Assembly (NCBI GenBank): GCA_031262465.1 | Contig: JAISHQ010000094.1 | Span: 1 to 49,298, forward strand | DNA: 49,298 nucleotides | From: Rikenellaceae bacterium | GTDB lineage: Bacteria > Bacteroidota > Bacteroidia > Bacteroidales > Rikenellaceae | Direction: 5' to 3' | In this document: piece by piece, positions 7,884-16,376 of the stretch | How the letters are laid out: every line of letters starts with the position of its first letter | Numbering within the stretch: position 1 is the first letter of the stretch | Made by a program: the position numbers and the translations under genes | Notes under the pieces: model-generated | The model's input: only the letters and a program-made list of their open reading frames with translations | What the model was told of the DNA's origin: nothing | The model's database searches: none

Positions 7884-9013
7884 GGTTTTGCGTGTAATAT
7901 CTTTACCATTTCGGCCCCGACACGTTCCGAAGCTCCGGAGTCGCCGATCACCCGGCGCAACTCGGCGTAGTCGGCCAACATCCGCTCGCGTTTGGCTCCG
8001 CCGGGCAGGATGGCCCGCAGTTCGGCGGTGGCCAGCGGCAGGGTCATATCGTCCTGAAGCAACTCACGGACGACCTCCCGCCCGAGGACGAGGTTGACCA
8101 GCGACACGTATTCGATTTTGACAAAACGCCGGGCAATGGCAAAGGAGAAGCGACCGCTCCGGTAACAGACCACCTCCGGGACGTTGAGCAGAGCCGTCTC
8201 CAGCGTGGCTGTGCCCGAGGTGACCACCGCCGCGAGGGAGTGGGCGAGCAGGGGATAGGTTTGATCCTGCACAAAGCGCACGTCGCTTCCAGCACTGTAT
8301 TTTTCATAAATCCCCCGGTCGAGCCACGAAACCCCGGCGACAACGAACTGATACTCGGGGAATTGCCCAGCGAGTTCGACCATAAACGGGAAATTGTAGT
8401 CGATCTCGTTCCTCCGGCTTCCGGCCAGCAGGGCGATGATCGGGCGGGAGTCCAACCCGTTTTCGGCGCGGAACGCCTCGGCGGTGGGGATGTTTTGGGT
8501 GCGCGCGGCGATGGAGTCCATCAGCGGATTGCCGCAATAGATGGCCTCGATGCCCCGCCGGGCAAAATAATCCTGTTCGAACGGGAAGATGATAAACAGC
8601 TGATCGACAAAGGCTTTGATCTTCTTGATCCGCCCCTCCTTCCACGCCCAGACTTTGGGAGCGATGTAGAAAAAGGTCTTGATGCCCAGCGTTTTGGCAA
8701 ATTTTGCGATCTTCAGGTTGAACCCGGCGTAATCAATCAAAATCACCACATCGGGCTGAAAATCAAGAATATCCCTTTTGCATTGGCGCAGTTGGCCGAG
8801 GATCACCCCCAAGTGGGTGATTACCTCCCAAAAGCCCATGAAAGAGGCCTCTTTGTAGTGTTTGAACAGGTTTTCGCGCCCTCCGCTCTCGGCCATCCGG
8901 TCGCCGCCCCAAAAGCGGAACTCGGCTTGCGGATCGCTCGCCCGGATGCCCCGAATCAGGTTGCCGCCGTGCAGGTCGCCGGAGGCTTCGCCAGCAATGA
9001 TGAAATATTTCAT
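7880..9013 (-). CDS. lpxB: lipid-A-disaccharide synthase
   Basis: Family GT19 glycosyltransferase joining UDP-2,3-diacylglucosamine and lipid X to form the lipid A disaccharide at the inner face of the inner membrane. At 377 aa it is standard length. Typical features: GEASGDLHGGNLIRGI at the N-terminus, DYAGFNLKIAKFAK, YIAPKVWAWKEGRIKKI, the FPFEQDYF segment, LLAGSRRNEI, and SGTATLETALLNVP in the nucleotide-binding half. It lies between a pseudouridine synthase gene (5 bp gap) and the FAH-family gene (4-bp overlap). Its presence shows a Gram-negative envelope with lipid A. Confidence 0.97.
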   Translation of the reverse strand: MKYFIIAGEASGDLHGGNLIRGIRASDPQAEFRFWGGDRMAESGGRENLFKHYKEASFMGFWEVITHLGVILGQLRQCKRDILDFQPDVVILIDYAGFNLKIAKFAKTLGIKTFFYIAPKVWAWKEGRIKKIKAFVDQLFIIFPFEQDYFARRGIEAIYCGNPLMDSIAARTQNIPTAEAFRAENGLDSRPIIALLAGSRRNEIDYNFPFMVELAGQFPEYQFVVAGVSWLDRGIYEKYSAGSDVRFVQDQTYPLLAHSLAAVVTSGTATLETALLNVPEVVCYRSGRFSFAIARRFVKIEYVSLVNLVLGREVVRELLQDDMTLPLATAELRAILPGGAKRERMLADYAELRRVIGDSGASERVGAEMVKILHAKP

Positions 9014-9018
9014 GGTTT

Positions 9019-9714
9019 TTAAGACTGACTCTCTTCAAAATACCGCCACAGGTTGTCTTCCCGGTTGGTCGGGGCGGTGAAGCGCATCGGCTCTTTGGTC
9101 ACCGGGTGGACAAACTCCAACCGGCGGGCGTGGAGGCCGATGCTTCCGTCGGCGTTGGAGCGGGGCGCGCCGTATTTTAGGTCGCCCTTGATCGGGCACC
9201 CGATTTTGGCGAGCTGGCAACGGATTTGGTGGTGGCGACCGGTCATCAGTTCGACCTCGATCAGCGTGTAATTCTCGCTTCCGCCGATCGTCGTATAGTG
9301 CAATTTGGCCTCTTTGGCCTCGCCCGAGGGCTTGGAAACGCATTTCGACTTGTTGGTCTTTCCGTCGCGCAGGATGAAGTTGACCAGTGTGCCCTCGATC
9401 TCGGCGGGGCGTTTTTCGGAGATCGCCCAATAGATTTTCTGAAACTCCCGGTTTTTGAGCATCTCGTTCAAGCGCACCAACGCCTTACTGCTCTTGGCAA
9501 AGAGCACCACGCCGCTCACCGGCCTATCTATGCGGTGAACGACCCCCAAATAGACGTTGCCCGGCTTGTTGTCGCGCTTTTTGAGGAAGGCCTTGATCTC
9601 GTCTTCCAAGCCCGGTTCGCCCTCGGTGTCGGACTGCACCAACTGCCCGGCGCGTTTGTTGACGACTAACAAGTGGTTGTCCTCGAAGAGTATTTGTTCT
9701 TTATTAAAAGTCAT
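9019..9714 (-). CDS. RluA-family RNA pseudouridine synthase
   Basis: A 231-aa enzyme isomerising uridine to pseudouridine in RNA. The catalytic Asp63 is in VVHRIDRPVSG, and later family motifs are present (KIYWA, TGRHHQIR, GDLKYGAP, LHARRLEF). There is no N-terminal S4 domain, so it resembles the shorter RluA/TruC-type members. Whether the target is rRNA or tRNA cannot be read from sequence. It sits 12 bp downstream of cdd and 5 bp upstream of lpxB in the same operon. Confidence 0.9.
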   Translation of the reverse strand: MTFNKEQILFEDNHLLVVNKRAGQLVQSDTEGEPGLEDEIKAFLKKRDNKPGNVYLGVVHRIDRPVSGVVLFAKSSKALVRLNEMLKNREFQKIYWAISEKRPAEIEGTLVNFILRDGKTNKSKCVSKPSGEAKEAKLHYTTIGGSENYTLIEVELMTGRHHQIRCQLAKIGCPIKGDLKYGAPRSNADGSIGLHARRLEFVHPVTKEPMRFTAPTNREDNLWRYFEESQS

Positions 9715-9726
9715 TTGTTCAATGTG

Positions 9727-10191
9727 TTATAATTCAAAAGTGAAGGGTAACAACCTCCGCGCCGTATCAACCACCGTACAGCTCTCGGCTCCGCACAAGA
9801 TGAGCCGAATCGGCGCGCCTTGCCGTTTTTCGGTATCGACAAAAACCTGAGCGCATCCGCCACAGGGGTAGACTTCGCGCAGGGTCGGAGCGTCGTTCTG
9901 CCGGGCGGAGACGGCCACCGCCGTGATTGTTCGACCGGCGAAATCCGACTGAAATTTGTAGAGCAGGATGCGTTCGGCGCACATCCCCGAGGGGAAAACC
10001 TCGCTCTCCTGGTTCGAGGCCGTGAGGATCGTCCCGTCGTCAAGCCGTGCCGCCGCGCCCACCCGAAACCCCGAATAGGGCGAGTAGGAGGTGCCGCAGG
10101 CCTGCCGCGAAAACTCGACCAAGCTCCGGTCGGCTTCCGGCAGATCGGCGATCGGCAGGTGCCGGTAAGGTATTTCGTGTTTTAATTCCAT
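9727..10191 (-). CDS. cdd: cytidine deaminase
   Basis: Zinc-dependent deamination of cytidine and deoxycytidine to uridine forms (pyrimidine salvage, cytoplasm). The protein is 154 aa, close to homotetrameric CDAs. Motifs: SPYSGFRVGAA (substrate loop), Cys71-Ala72-Glu73 in GMCAERI (zinc ligand and proton shuttle), and PCGGC with Cys110 and Cys113 as remaining ligands. The usual Arg after PCGxC is Ala here (PCGGCAQV), a small departure. It lies 7 bp after mnmD in an operon rich in RNA-modification genes. Confidence 0.93.
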   Translation of the reverse strand: MELKHEIPYRHLPIADLPEADRSLVEFSRQACGTSYSPYSGFRVGAAARLDDGTILTASNQESEVFPSGMCAERILLYKFQSDFAGRTITAVAVSARQNDAPTLREVYPCGGCAQVFVDTEKRQGAPIRLILCGAESCTVVDTARRLLPFTFEL

Positions 10192-10198
10192 ATTTTCT

Positions 10199-10870
10199 TT
10201 AGTCCTTGACAGCCCGTATCATGTGTCGTTTGCCCAGCGCGCCGGGCAGGCGTTCGACCCGGTAACCGGCACTGCGCAGCGCCTGTTTGACCGTTCCTTT
10301 GGCCGAATAGGTGACCAACACGCCCCCCGGAGCCGTGTGTTCATAGAGCCGACGAAAAATGGCTTCCGTCCACAATTCCGGCTGAGTATCCGGCGCAAAG
10401 GCATCGAAATAGATCACATCAAAGATAGCATCAAATTCGATCTCCGGCAACGATCCGCACACTTTTGTCAACCGAAACCGGGGGTCGACCTCGACGGCCT
10501 CGCCCCACGGTGCGCGGTGCATCGCCTCGAAAGCATCGAAAAAGCGGTTGTCGGGGGACTCATAGCCCAACGCCGAGGCCACTTCCGGAGCCACGGGATA
10601 ACGCTCCACAGCGAGGTATTCGACCGTTTTCCCCGCTTCGTGCGCCCGCCTCAGGGTCAGCAGGGCATTCAACCCGGTGCCGAAGCCCATCTCGAAAATC
10701 CGCAGGTGAGGTTTTTCAATCCGGTCGAACCCCGCCCGGATAAAGACGTGTTCCGACTCGCCGACCGCCCCGCGCAGGGAGTGGTACATCTCGCCCAAAG
10801 CGGGATGGCGCAGGGTAGGGGAACCGTCCTCGGTCGGGACGATTTCGGGGCGAATCGGGTCGATTTTCAT
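10199..10870 (-). CDS. mnmD: MnmD-like tRNA (5-methylaminomethyl-2-thiouridine) methyltransferase
   Basis: A 223-aa protein of the DUF752/MnmD type, which methylates nm5s2U to mnm5s2U at the wobble position of some tRNAs. The start at MKIDPIRPEIV is chosen because it overlaps the rlmD stop by one base (TAATG). The SAM-binding motif is IFEMGFGTGLNALL (58-71), and the active-site strand is DVIYFDAFAPDTQPELW. The FAD-dependent MnmC oxidase domain fused to this one in E. coli is absent, as in other stand-alone MnmD proteins. Codon context and overlap indicate translational coupling with rlmD. Confidence 0.9.
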   Translation of the reverse strand: MKIDPIRPEIVPTEDGSPTLRHPALGEMYHSLRGAVGESEHVFIRAGFDRIEKPHLRIFEMGFGTGLNALLTLRRAHEAGKTVEYLAVERYPVAPEVASALGYESPDNRFFDAFEAMHRAPWGEAVEVDPRFRLTKVCGSLPEIEFDAIFDVIYFDAFAPDTQPELWTEAIFRRLYEHTAPGGVLVTYSAKGTVKQALRSAGYRVERLPGALGKRHMIRAVKD

Positions 10871-12279
10871 TATCTCCGAAGTAGTTGCACCACATTCTCC
10901 ACATGGTGCGTGTGCGGGAACATATCCACAGGCTGAACCCGCGTCACCCGATAGGATGCCTCGAAAATCGCCAAATCGCGCGCCTGAGTGGCCGGGTTGC
11001 AACTGACATAGACGATGCGCTCGGGCGAGGCCGAAAGGATCGTCTCGGCCACATCGGTGTGGATACCGGCGCGAGGCGGGTCGAGAATCACCACATCGGG
11101 GCGGCCGTTCTCGTCGATGAAAGCATCGGTCAGCACGTCTTTCATGTCTCCGGCGTAAAAAGTGGTGTTGGTGATGCCGTTGAGCTGGGAGTTGACCCGC
11201 GCATCCTCGATCGCCTCGGGCACATACTCCACGCCGACCACCCGGCGACACGCCCGGGCAACGAAATTGGCGATCGTCCCCGTGCCGGTGTAGAGGTCAT
11301 AGACCACATCGTCCGGTTTCAGCTCGGCAAAGTCGCGCGCCACCTCATAGAGCCGATAGGCCTGCGCCGAATTGGTCTGGTAGAACGATTTCGGGCCGAT
11401 TTTGAACCGCAAACCCTCCATCTCTTCAAAAATGTGGTCGCGACCGTAAAAGGTGTGCACCGGCAGGTCGTGGATCGTGTCGTTCAGCTTGGTGTTGATG
11501 ACATACATCAGCGAGGTCAGCTCCGGGAAGCGTTCGGTCAGGTGCTCCAACAGCGCGTTTTGCCGCTCGGTGTCCTCCGCCGCGAAGACCACAATGACCA
11601 TCGTCTGGCCGGTCGAGGCGGTGCGGACGATCAAGTTGCGCATATAGCCCGTGTGGTTACGCACGTCGTAAAACGGGTAATCGTGCTCGATGCAAAACTC
11701 CCGAACGGCCAGCCGCACCGGGTTCGACGGGTCGGGCTGGAGCCAACAATGGCGGATGTCGAGCACCTTGTCGAACATCCCCGGAATGTGAAACCCTAAG
11801 GCGCAGGGGTTCTCGATGGGCGCGCCGCTCTCGATCTCCTGACGGGTCATCCACCGTTTTGACGAGAAGGTAAATTCGAGCTTGTTGCGGTAATATTGCG
11901 TCTTTTCCGAGGCCAAAATGGGGGCGATTTCCGGAATTTGGAGGCCGCCGATGCGCCGGAGCTGATCCTCGACCTGCCGCTCCTTTTGCCGAAGCTGTTC
12001 GGGGTAGGGCAGGTGTTGCCATTTACAGCCGCCACAGGTGGCAAAATGTTCGCAAAACGGCTCCACACGCAGGGGCGAGCGGGTGACAAACTCGGTCACA
12101 TAGCCCTCCATAAAGCGGCGGCGTTTGCTGTTAATCTGCACATTGACCACATCGCCCGGCACGGTCATGGGGACAAAGACGACCATGTCGTTGTATCGGC
12201 CCAGCGACTTGCCCTCAGCGGCAATCGCGGTAATTTCAAGCCCCTCAATCAGGGGATAGGGTTGTTTTCTTTTGGACAC
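10870..12279 (-). CDS. rlmD: 23S rRNA (uracil-5-)-methyltransferase, RlmD/RumA type
   Basis: SAM-dependent 5-methyluridine methyltransferase of the TrmA/RlmC/RlmD group. Domain order: N-terminal TRAM RNA-binding domain (about 1-65), the Cys-rich motif CEHFATCGGC that with a later Cys (RHCWL) can hold a [4Fe-4S] cluster, then the Rossmann domain with DLYTGTGTIANF, DPPRAG and the nucleophilic Cys in YVSCNPATQARDL. Members of this group modify 23S rRNA (U747 or U1939) or tRNA, so the exact target is inferred. A GTG start at 12279 gives 469 aa and fits a minus-strand promoter box at 12296-12303. The longer upstream frame would run through that promoter. Confidence 0.9.
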   Translation of the reverse strand: MSKRKQPYPLIEGLEITAIAAEGKSLGRYNDMVVFVPMTVPGDVVNVQINSKRRRFMEGYVTEFVTRSPLRVEPFCEHFATCGGCKWQHLPYPEQLRQKERQVEDQLRRIGGLQIPEIAPILASEKTQYYRNKLEFTFSSKRWMTRQEIESGAPIENPCALGFHIPGMFDKVLDIRHCWLQPDPSNPVRLAVREFCIEHDYPFYDVRNHTGYMRNLIVRTASTGQTMVIVVFAAEDTERQNALLEHLTERFPELTSLMYVINTKLNDTIHDLPVHTFYGRDHIFEEMEGLRFKIGPKSFYQTNSAQAYRLYEVARDFAELKPDDVVYDLYTGTGTIANFVARACRRVVGVEYVPEAIEDARVNSQLNGITNTTFYAGDMKDVLTDAFIDENGRPDVVILDPPRAGIHTDVAETILSASPERIVYVSCNPATQARDLAIFEASYRVTRVQPVDMFPHTHHVENVVQLLRR

Positions 12280-12295
12280 GGTGAGTTTATTTTTG

Positions 12296-12328
12296 CAAAG
12301 ATAACCAAAAACTTTTGTGTTATCTTTG
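12296..12328. promoter_or_regulatory. divergent pair of -7 boxes between rlmD and MBL hydrolase gene
   Basis: CAAAGATAAC and GTTATCTTTG form a perfect 10-bp inverted repeat separated by 13 bp. Each arm contains TATCTTTG, matching the Bacteroidota -7 box TAnnTTTG: + strand at 12321-12328 for the hydrolase gene, - strand at 12303-12296 for rlmD. Well-spaced TTTG -33 boxes are not obvious on either side. Confidence 0.65.
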
Positions 12329-12358
12329 CTCCTGCGAATCCTTAAAAATCTGCTGGCC

Positions 12359-13024
12359 ATGATTAACGTTGCTGTTCTGCCTTTTAACTCTTTTCAGGAA
12401 AATACGTATGTCCTTTCCGACGAGACGGGAGCTTGTCTGATTGTCGACCCCGGCAACAACAACGACCGGGAGGATGAAAAAATAGCGGGCTATATCGAGG
12501 GTAACGGCTTGAAGCCCACGCTGATCGTCAATACCCACGGCCATGTCGACCACCTGTTGGGGGTGCGGTTCCTGCAAGAGCGGTACGGCATTCCGCTGGC
12601 CATGCACGGGGGCGATGCCTTTCTGTTGCCCCAGGTGCCGTTGCAGGGGCGGATGTACGGCTTCACGATCTCGGAAGTGCCGGTCGTCGACCGCGATCTG
12701 GCCGACGAAAAAAGCCTCCGGTTCGGAAATTCCGAGTTGGAAATTCTCCACGTGCCGGGCCATTCGCCGGGGCATATCGCCCTGTATAGCCGCGAGAGCG
12801 AATTTGTGATCGTCGGCGACGTGCTTTTTCGCGGGAGCATCGGCCGAACCGACCTGCCGGGCGGCGATTACCACCAGCTGATGACCTCGATCATCGGGCA
12901 AATTCTCCCGCTGGGCGGGCATATAACCGTCTATCCGGGGCATGGCCGCCCGACGACCATCTCGCAGGAGGTCGACCGGAATCCGTTTATTCGGGAGGTA
13001 ATAGACGGCGAAGTAAACTTTTAA
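12359..13024 (+). CDS. MBL-fold metallo-hydrolase (glyoxalase II-like)
   Basis: A 221-aa protein with the metallo-beta-lactamase fold. The start at MINVAVLPFNSFQ lies about 30 bp after the -7 box. The metal-binding motif is NTHGHVDHL (His60, His62, Asp64, His65), followed by PGHSPGHIAL, VGDVLFRGSIGRTDLPGGD and a final YPGHGRPTTI. This pattern resembles YcbL-type type II glyoxalases and persulfide dioxygenase relatives. A thioester-hydrolase role is likely but the substrate is not shown. A family 1 repeat starts 5 bp after the stop, and trmD follows on the same strand. Confidence 0.9.
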   Translation: MINVAVLPFNSFQENTYVLSDETGACLIVDPGNNNDREDEKIAGYIEGNGLKPTLIVNTHGHVDHLLGVRFLQERYGIPLAMHGGDAFLLPQVPLQGRMYGFTISEVPVVDRDLADEKSLRFGNSELEILHVPGHSPGHIALYSRESEFVIVGDVLFRGSIGRTDLPGGDYHQLMTSIIGQILPLGGHITVYPGHGRPTTISQEVDRNPFIREVIDGEVNF

Positions 13025-13029
13025 AGGCC

Positions 13030-13151
13030 GGGAACTCCTACAAGCCCAAAATACTGCGTTACGCTCCCTCTGAAAAATGCTCGAGTACGTTTAGTACACT
13101 GCGCTTTTTCTTCGGTCGCAAGCCTTGTCTTTTGAACTTGTAGAAGTTCCC
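13030..13151 (+). repeat. family 1 stop-codon-linked palindromic element, copy 3
   Basis: Complete copy 5 bp after the MBL hydrolase stop and 16 bp before trmD. Left arm GGGAACTCCTACAAG, right arm CTTGTAGAAGTTCCC. The core is nearly identical to copy 2, including GAGTACGTTTAGTACACTG. Confidence 0.9.
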
Positions 13152-13167
13152 ATATATAATTATTTCC

Positions 13168-13842
13168 ATGAGAATAGATATACTAACCGTCGTTCCCGAG
13201 CTGTTAGAAAGCCCGCTGAACGAGTCGATCCTCAAACGTGCCCGGCAGAAGGGGTTGGTCGAGATTGTCGTCCACAACATCCGCGATTACACCACCGACA
13301 AACACCGGCAGGTCGACGACTATCCCTTTGGGGGTGAGGCGGGTATGGTCATGAAGATCGAGCCGATTTTCCAGATCATCGAAAAACTCAAAAGCGAGCG
13401 GGAGTACGACGAAGTGATCTACACCTCGCCGGACGGCAAAACATACAACCAGCAGGAGGCCAACTACCTCTCGACACTGGGCAACATCATCATCCTCTGC
13501 GGCCATTACAAGGGGATCGACCACCGCATTCGCGAGCACCTGATTACCCGCGAGATTTCGATCGGCGACTATGTGCTGACCGGCGGCGAGCTGGCGGCGG
13601 CCGTGCTGACCGACAGCATCGTGCGCATCATCCCCGGAGCGATCGGCGACGAGGCCTCGGCACTCACCGACAGCTTTCAGGACAACCTGCTTGCACCGCC
13701 GGTCTACACCCGTCCGGCAGAGTTCAACGGCTGGCGAGTGCCCGACGTGTTACTCTCCGGCAATTTCGCCGAAATCGCCCGCTGGCAAGAAGAACAAGCC
13801 TACGACCGCACCCAACGCCTGCGCCCCGATTTGTTGGAATAA
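13168..13842 (+). CDS. trmD: tRNA (guanine(37)-N1)-methyltransferase
   Basis: SPOUT-class methyltransferase that makes m1G37 next to the anticodon and prevents frameshifting; it works as a homodimer. The 224-aa protein shows the family start [22 protein letters not shown], the trefoil-knot SAM site with [11 protein letters not shown] and [12 protein letters not shown], and the C-terminal [15 protein letters not shown] with [10 protein letters not shown]. It is not in the rpsP-rimM-trmD-rplS cluster seen in many bacteria. The AT-rich DUF4365-like gene begins 31 bp downstream. Confidence 0.97.
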   Translation: MRIDILTVVPELLESPLNESILKRARQKGLVEIVVHNIRDYTTDKHRQVDDYPFGGEAGMVMKIEPIFQIIEKLKSEREYDEVIYTSPDGKTYNQQEANYLSTLGNIIILCGHYKGIDHRIREHLITREISIGDYVLTGGELAAAVLTDSIVRIIPGAIGDEASALTDSFQDNLLAPPVYTRPAEFNGWRVPDVLLSGNFAEIARWQEEQAYDRTQRLRPDLLE

Positions 13843-13873
13843 CTCTGTTTTTGTTGAAATTTTATCCGTAATT

Positions 13874-15679
13874 ATGGACAGTGATAGCATAGAACAATAC
13901 GCAGTTAATGCAGTCGTGGACAGCATACACGAATCGCCAATATTAAAGGCAGATATATCAAAAGGCGATAAAATCCCATCTTGGGATGGTCATGTTATTG
14001 TGTACAAGAGTTCATCGAAGAAAAAGGATAATATAGATGGGAAAATCGATGTGCAAGTTAAGGGAGAAAATAACAACAACCATTCTCCTAAAACGATCTC
14101 GTATTCGGCAGAAGTATCTGATTTGAGAAATTACTATAATAATGGAGGCGTTATCTATTTTGTGGTGCGCATTCATAAAACGGAGCCGACTAAACGAAAA
14201 AAGATTTATTACGAAACATTGACACCTGTTAAAATACATAGTTATCTTAAAGAGATAGGAAATCAGAAAAAAAAGTCCATAAGGTTAAAAGAATTTCCTG
14301 ATGATAATAACGTAAAAACTGAAATTTTTTTGAATTTTCTCAACGAAAGCAGGAAACAAACAAGCTATACGAAAACCGGATTTATCTCTGTGGAGGAGAT
14401 AAAAAATAATGGGGCGAACTATACTAAGCACTTTGAGGTTTTGGGCTATTCAAGTTCGGACAAAAAAACGTTGTTTCCGAGATTGTTTGAACATGAAATA
14501 TATATGTATGTTTCTATTGAGGGAAGCAATGCTAAGATACCCGTAGATGAACCTTTTTCAATAGAAAAGATAATCAAAGAACGAGAAGGTAAAATTTCTG
14601 TCAATGGAAGAGATTATTACAATAACTTCGAAGTCATAACTTCCACTGAAGGTATGTCTGTCAAAATCGGAGACAGTACAACAGTGACTTTTGGAAAACT
14701 TGAAGGAATATCAGAAAAGGTTTCCGCTCAGATGAATTTTACTCTTTCTCCTTTTTTGCGAAAACGAGAAAACGATATTCGATTTATTCTTGCCGTAGCC
14801 AATGAAAAACGTTTTAATATAGGTAGTCTCGAACTACCTCTAAATTCCTTTGAGGAACTGCCCTCGGATTTTATTTCGGAAATGGAAAGATTATTAGTGG
14901 CAGATCAACGAATAATCAAAATGTTAGAATTACTTGATGTTGACGAAGATATTGACACACAAAAGTTGAACGAAGACCAAAATCGAAATATAGAGATTCT
15001 TGTCAAATCTTTTATCGATCAAAAAGACATTCCAAGTCTGCGCAATAATAAACCGATAATGAATATAATAATAGCCCCAAATATAACTCTAAAACTTATA
15101 ATAAACGAGGGTAAAATATTCAATTTTTTCAATGCTTCTATTTCGTTCACATTAAAAGAAGATGATGGAGGTCGAATAGAAGTGCCACCGTATTTCGCTC
15201 TGTTAAAAGAAGATTATCTCAAAATTTCAAACATTAATTATAGAAAAATGCTATTATCATATCAAGAATTTGCGGATGGAAATACTAAAATTTTTAGTCT
15301 TGTCAATAATGATATATTGAAAATGCTCTCTGCTTATGACGAGAAACCCAATAGCAAGCTATTGGAAGCGGCCAAAGAAATCGCATATTGGATTTTGACT
15401 GATGAAAGGAATCATGATGTAGGTGGTAATATTTTAATCCTCAATTATTTACAGATTATCAAACGAGAAAGACCTCTTGCCCCCGACGAAGAAGCTCAAT
15501 TATACGAAATCATAGAAAACCAAAATGCAAATGAGCAGGAAAAGATAGGAGCTTATTTATTGCTCGACAACCAATTATCTGCTGAAAGACACTGGGATAA
15601 TTTAGACAATGATGAAAAGGATAAATTTAGAGAGTTCCCTATATATCGATTTTGGTCATTAGCCTCAAATGAAAAATAG
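13874..15679 (+). CDS. DUF4365-like protein, probable PD-(D/E)xK-fold N-terminus, AT-rich accessory gene
   Basis: A 601-aa protein that I recognise only by its N-terminus. About residues 1-135 look like a DUF4365 domain with a restriction-endonuclease-like core: Glu7 in the first helix, Asp38 in PSWDGHVIVY, and DVQVKG with Gln61 and Lys63. After these come VSDLRNYYNNGGVIYFVVRI and a KKIYYETLTPVKI strand. The following ~465 residues match nothing I can name; the last ~120 look helical and repeat-like. No signal peptide or membrane segment is visible. The start is taken at MDSDSIEQYA because the longer frame runs through trmD. Base and codon use are strikingly AT-rich against both neighbours, indicating recent transfer. 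DUF4365 proteins are often stand-alone accessory genes and a defence or nucleic-acid role is plausible, but this is inference. Confidence 0.75.
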   Translation: MDSDSIEQYAVNAVVDSIHESPILKADISKGDKIPSWDGHVIVYKSSSKKKDNIDGKIDVQVKGENNNNHSPKTISYSAEVSDLRNYYNNGGVIYFVVRIHKTEPTKRKKIYYETLTPVKIHSYLKEIGNQKKKSIRLKEFPDDNNVKTEIFLNFLNESRKQTSYTKTGFISVEEIKNNGANYTKHFEVLGYSSSDKKTLFPRLFEHEIYMYVSIEGSNAKIPVDEPFSIEKIIKEREGKISVNGRDYYNNFEVITSTEGMSVKIGDSTTVTFGKLEGISEKVSAQMNFTLSPFLRKRENDIRFILAVANEKRFNIGSLELPLNSFEELPSDFISEMERLLVADQRIIKMLELLDVDEDIDTQKLNEDQNRNIEILVKSFIDQKDIPSLRNNKPIMNIIIAPNITLKLIINEGKIFNFFNASISFTLKEDDGGRIEVPPYFALLKEDYLKISNINYRKMLLSYQEFADGNTKIFSLVNNDILKMLSAYDEKPNSKLLEAAKEIAYWILTDERNHDVGGNILILNYLQIIKRERPLAPDEEAQLYEIIENQNANEQEKIGAYLLLDNQLSAERHWDNLDNDEKDKFREFPIYRFWSLASNEK

Positions 15680-15700
15680 CAGAATCAGAGTAGTCTCTTC

Positions 15701-15738
15701 ACGCATCAGGGCGGATCGAATGATCCGCCCTGATGCGT
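15701..15738. other. 17-bp perfect hairpin between convergent DUF4365-like and greA genes
   Basis: ACGCATCAGGGCGGATC pairs perfectly with its complement around a GAAT loop. It lies 21 bp after the DUF4365-like stop and 16 bp from the greA stop. It is terminator-shaped but has no T tract on either strand. Confidence 0.75.
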
Positions 15739-15754
15739 GTTGCTCCGCCCGGGG

Positions 15755-16228
15755 TTAGAGCGAGATGTCTAACACTTCAAATTCGAGTTTGCCAGCGGGA
15801 ACCGTCACCTCCACGTGGTCGCCCTTTTTCTTGCCCAAGAGGGCTTGGGCGATCGGCGTGCCCACCGAGAGTTTGCCCTCGCGCAGATTGGCTTCGTTTT
15901 CAGAGACGAGGGTGTAGGTCACTTTGGCCTTGGTTTTCAGGTTCTTCAGCGTGACTTTAGTCAATATCTGAACGGTGTCGGTGCCCAGCCGCGACTCGTC
16001 GATCACGCGCGCGTTGGCCACAGTCGCCTCCAACTTGGCGATCCGCATTTCGAGCAGGCCCTGAGCCTCTTTGGCCGCGTCGTACTCCGCGTTTTCCGAC
16101 AGGTCGCCCTTGTCGCGAGCTTCGGCAATCTGTGCCGAGATAGCCGGGCGTTCCACGGCGCGCAGGTGTTCCAACTCGCTCTTGAGCTTCTCCAACCCGC
16201 TCTCTGTCATATAAACTACCTGTGACAT
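15755..16228 (-). CDS. greA: transcription elongation factor GreA
   Basis: Rescues backtracked RNA polymerase by stimulating transcript cleavage. The 157-aa protein has the N-terminal antiparallel coiled coil (about 1-75) with the acidic tip in GDLSENAEYDAAKE, where the conserved Asp and Glu coordinate the catalytic Mg2+. The C-terminal FKBP-like domain carries VGTPIAQALLGKKKGD. Transcription starts well upstream: a well-matched promoter at 16319-16350 leaves an ~85-nt leader with a small hairpin. Confidence 0.97.
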   Translation of the reverse strand: MSQVVYMTESGLEKLKSELEHLRAVERPAISAQIAEARDKGDLSENAEYDAAKEAQGLLEMRIAKLEATVANARVIDESRLGTDTVQILTKVTLKNLKTKAKVTYTLVSENEANLREGKLSVGTPIAQALLGKKKGDHVEVTVPAGKLEFEVLDISL

Positions 16229-16282
16229 AATAGAAAAGTTTCCTTGTTAAACGGCTTACCCGCTAAAAAACAAGAAAGAATC

Positions 16283-16300
16283 CCGGTTCGTGAGAACCGG
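16283..16300 (-). promoter_or_regulatory. hairpin in greA leader, possible attenuator
   Basis: CCGGTTC pairs with GAACCGG around a 4-nt loop within the predicted greA leader. On the minus strand a T-rich tract (ending in TTTTTT) follows about 10-20 nt later, which could make a weak attenuator. Confidence 0.4.
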
Positions 16301-16318
16301 AACTCTTTGCTTGTTGTA

Positions 16319-16350
16319 CAAAGATAAAAAAATAAAATCAGATTAACAAA
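16319..16350 (-). promoter_or_regulatory. greA promoter (TTTG, 20 bp, TATCTTTG)
   Basis: On the minus strand TTTG (16350-16347) and TATCTTTG (16326-16319) are separated by 20 bp, a full match to the Bacteroidota primary sigma consensus. The predicted start is near 16312. Confidence 0.75.
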
Positions 16351-16376
16351 TATCTCCGACCGAAGTTTTGTCCTTA

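Noticed and set aside
8240-9022. 260-codon open frame opposite lpxB
   Set aside because: Shadow of lpxB; no start context and no motif.
3556-13151. Recurring ~120-bp repeats as a CRISPR array
   Set aside because: Copies are kilobases apart, too long, and not separated by spacers; no cas genes.
15701-15738. 17-bp hairpin as a standard intrinsic terminator
   Set aside because: No T tract on either strand; kept only as a hairpin of unknown role.
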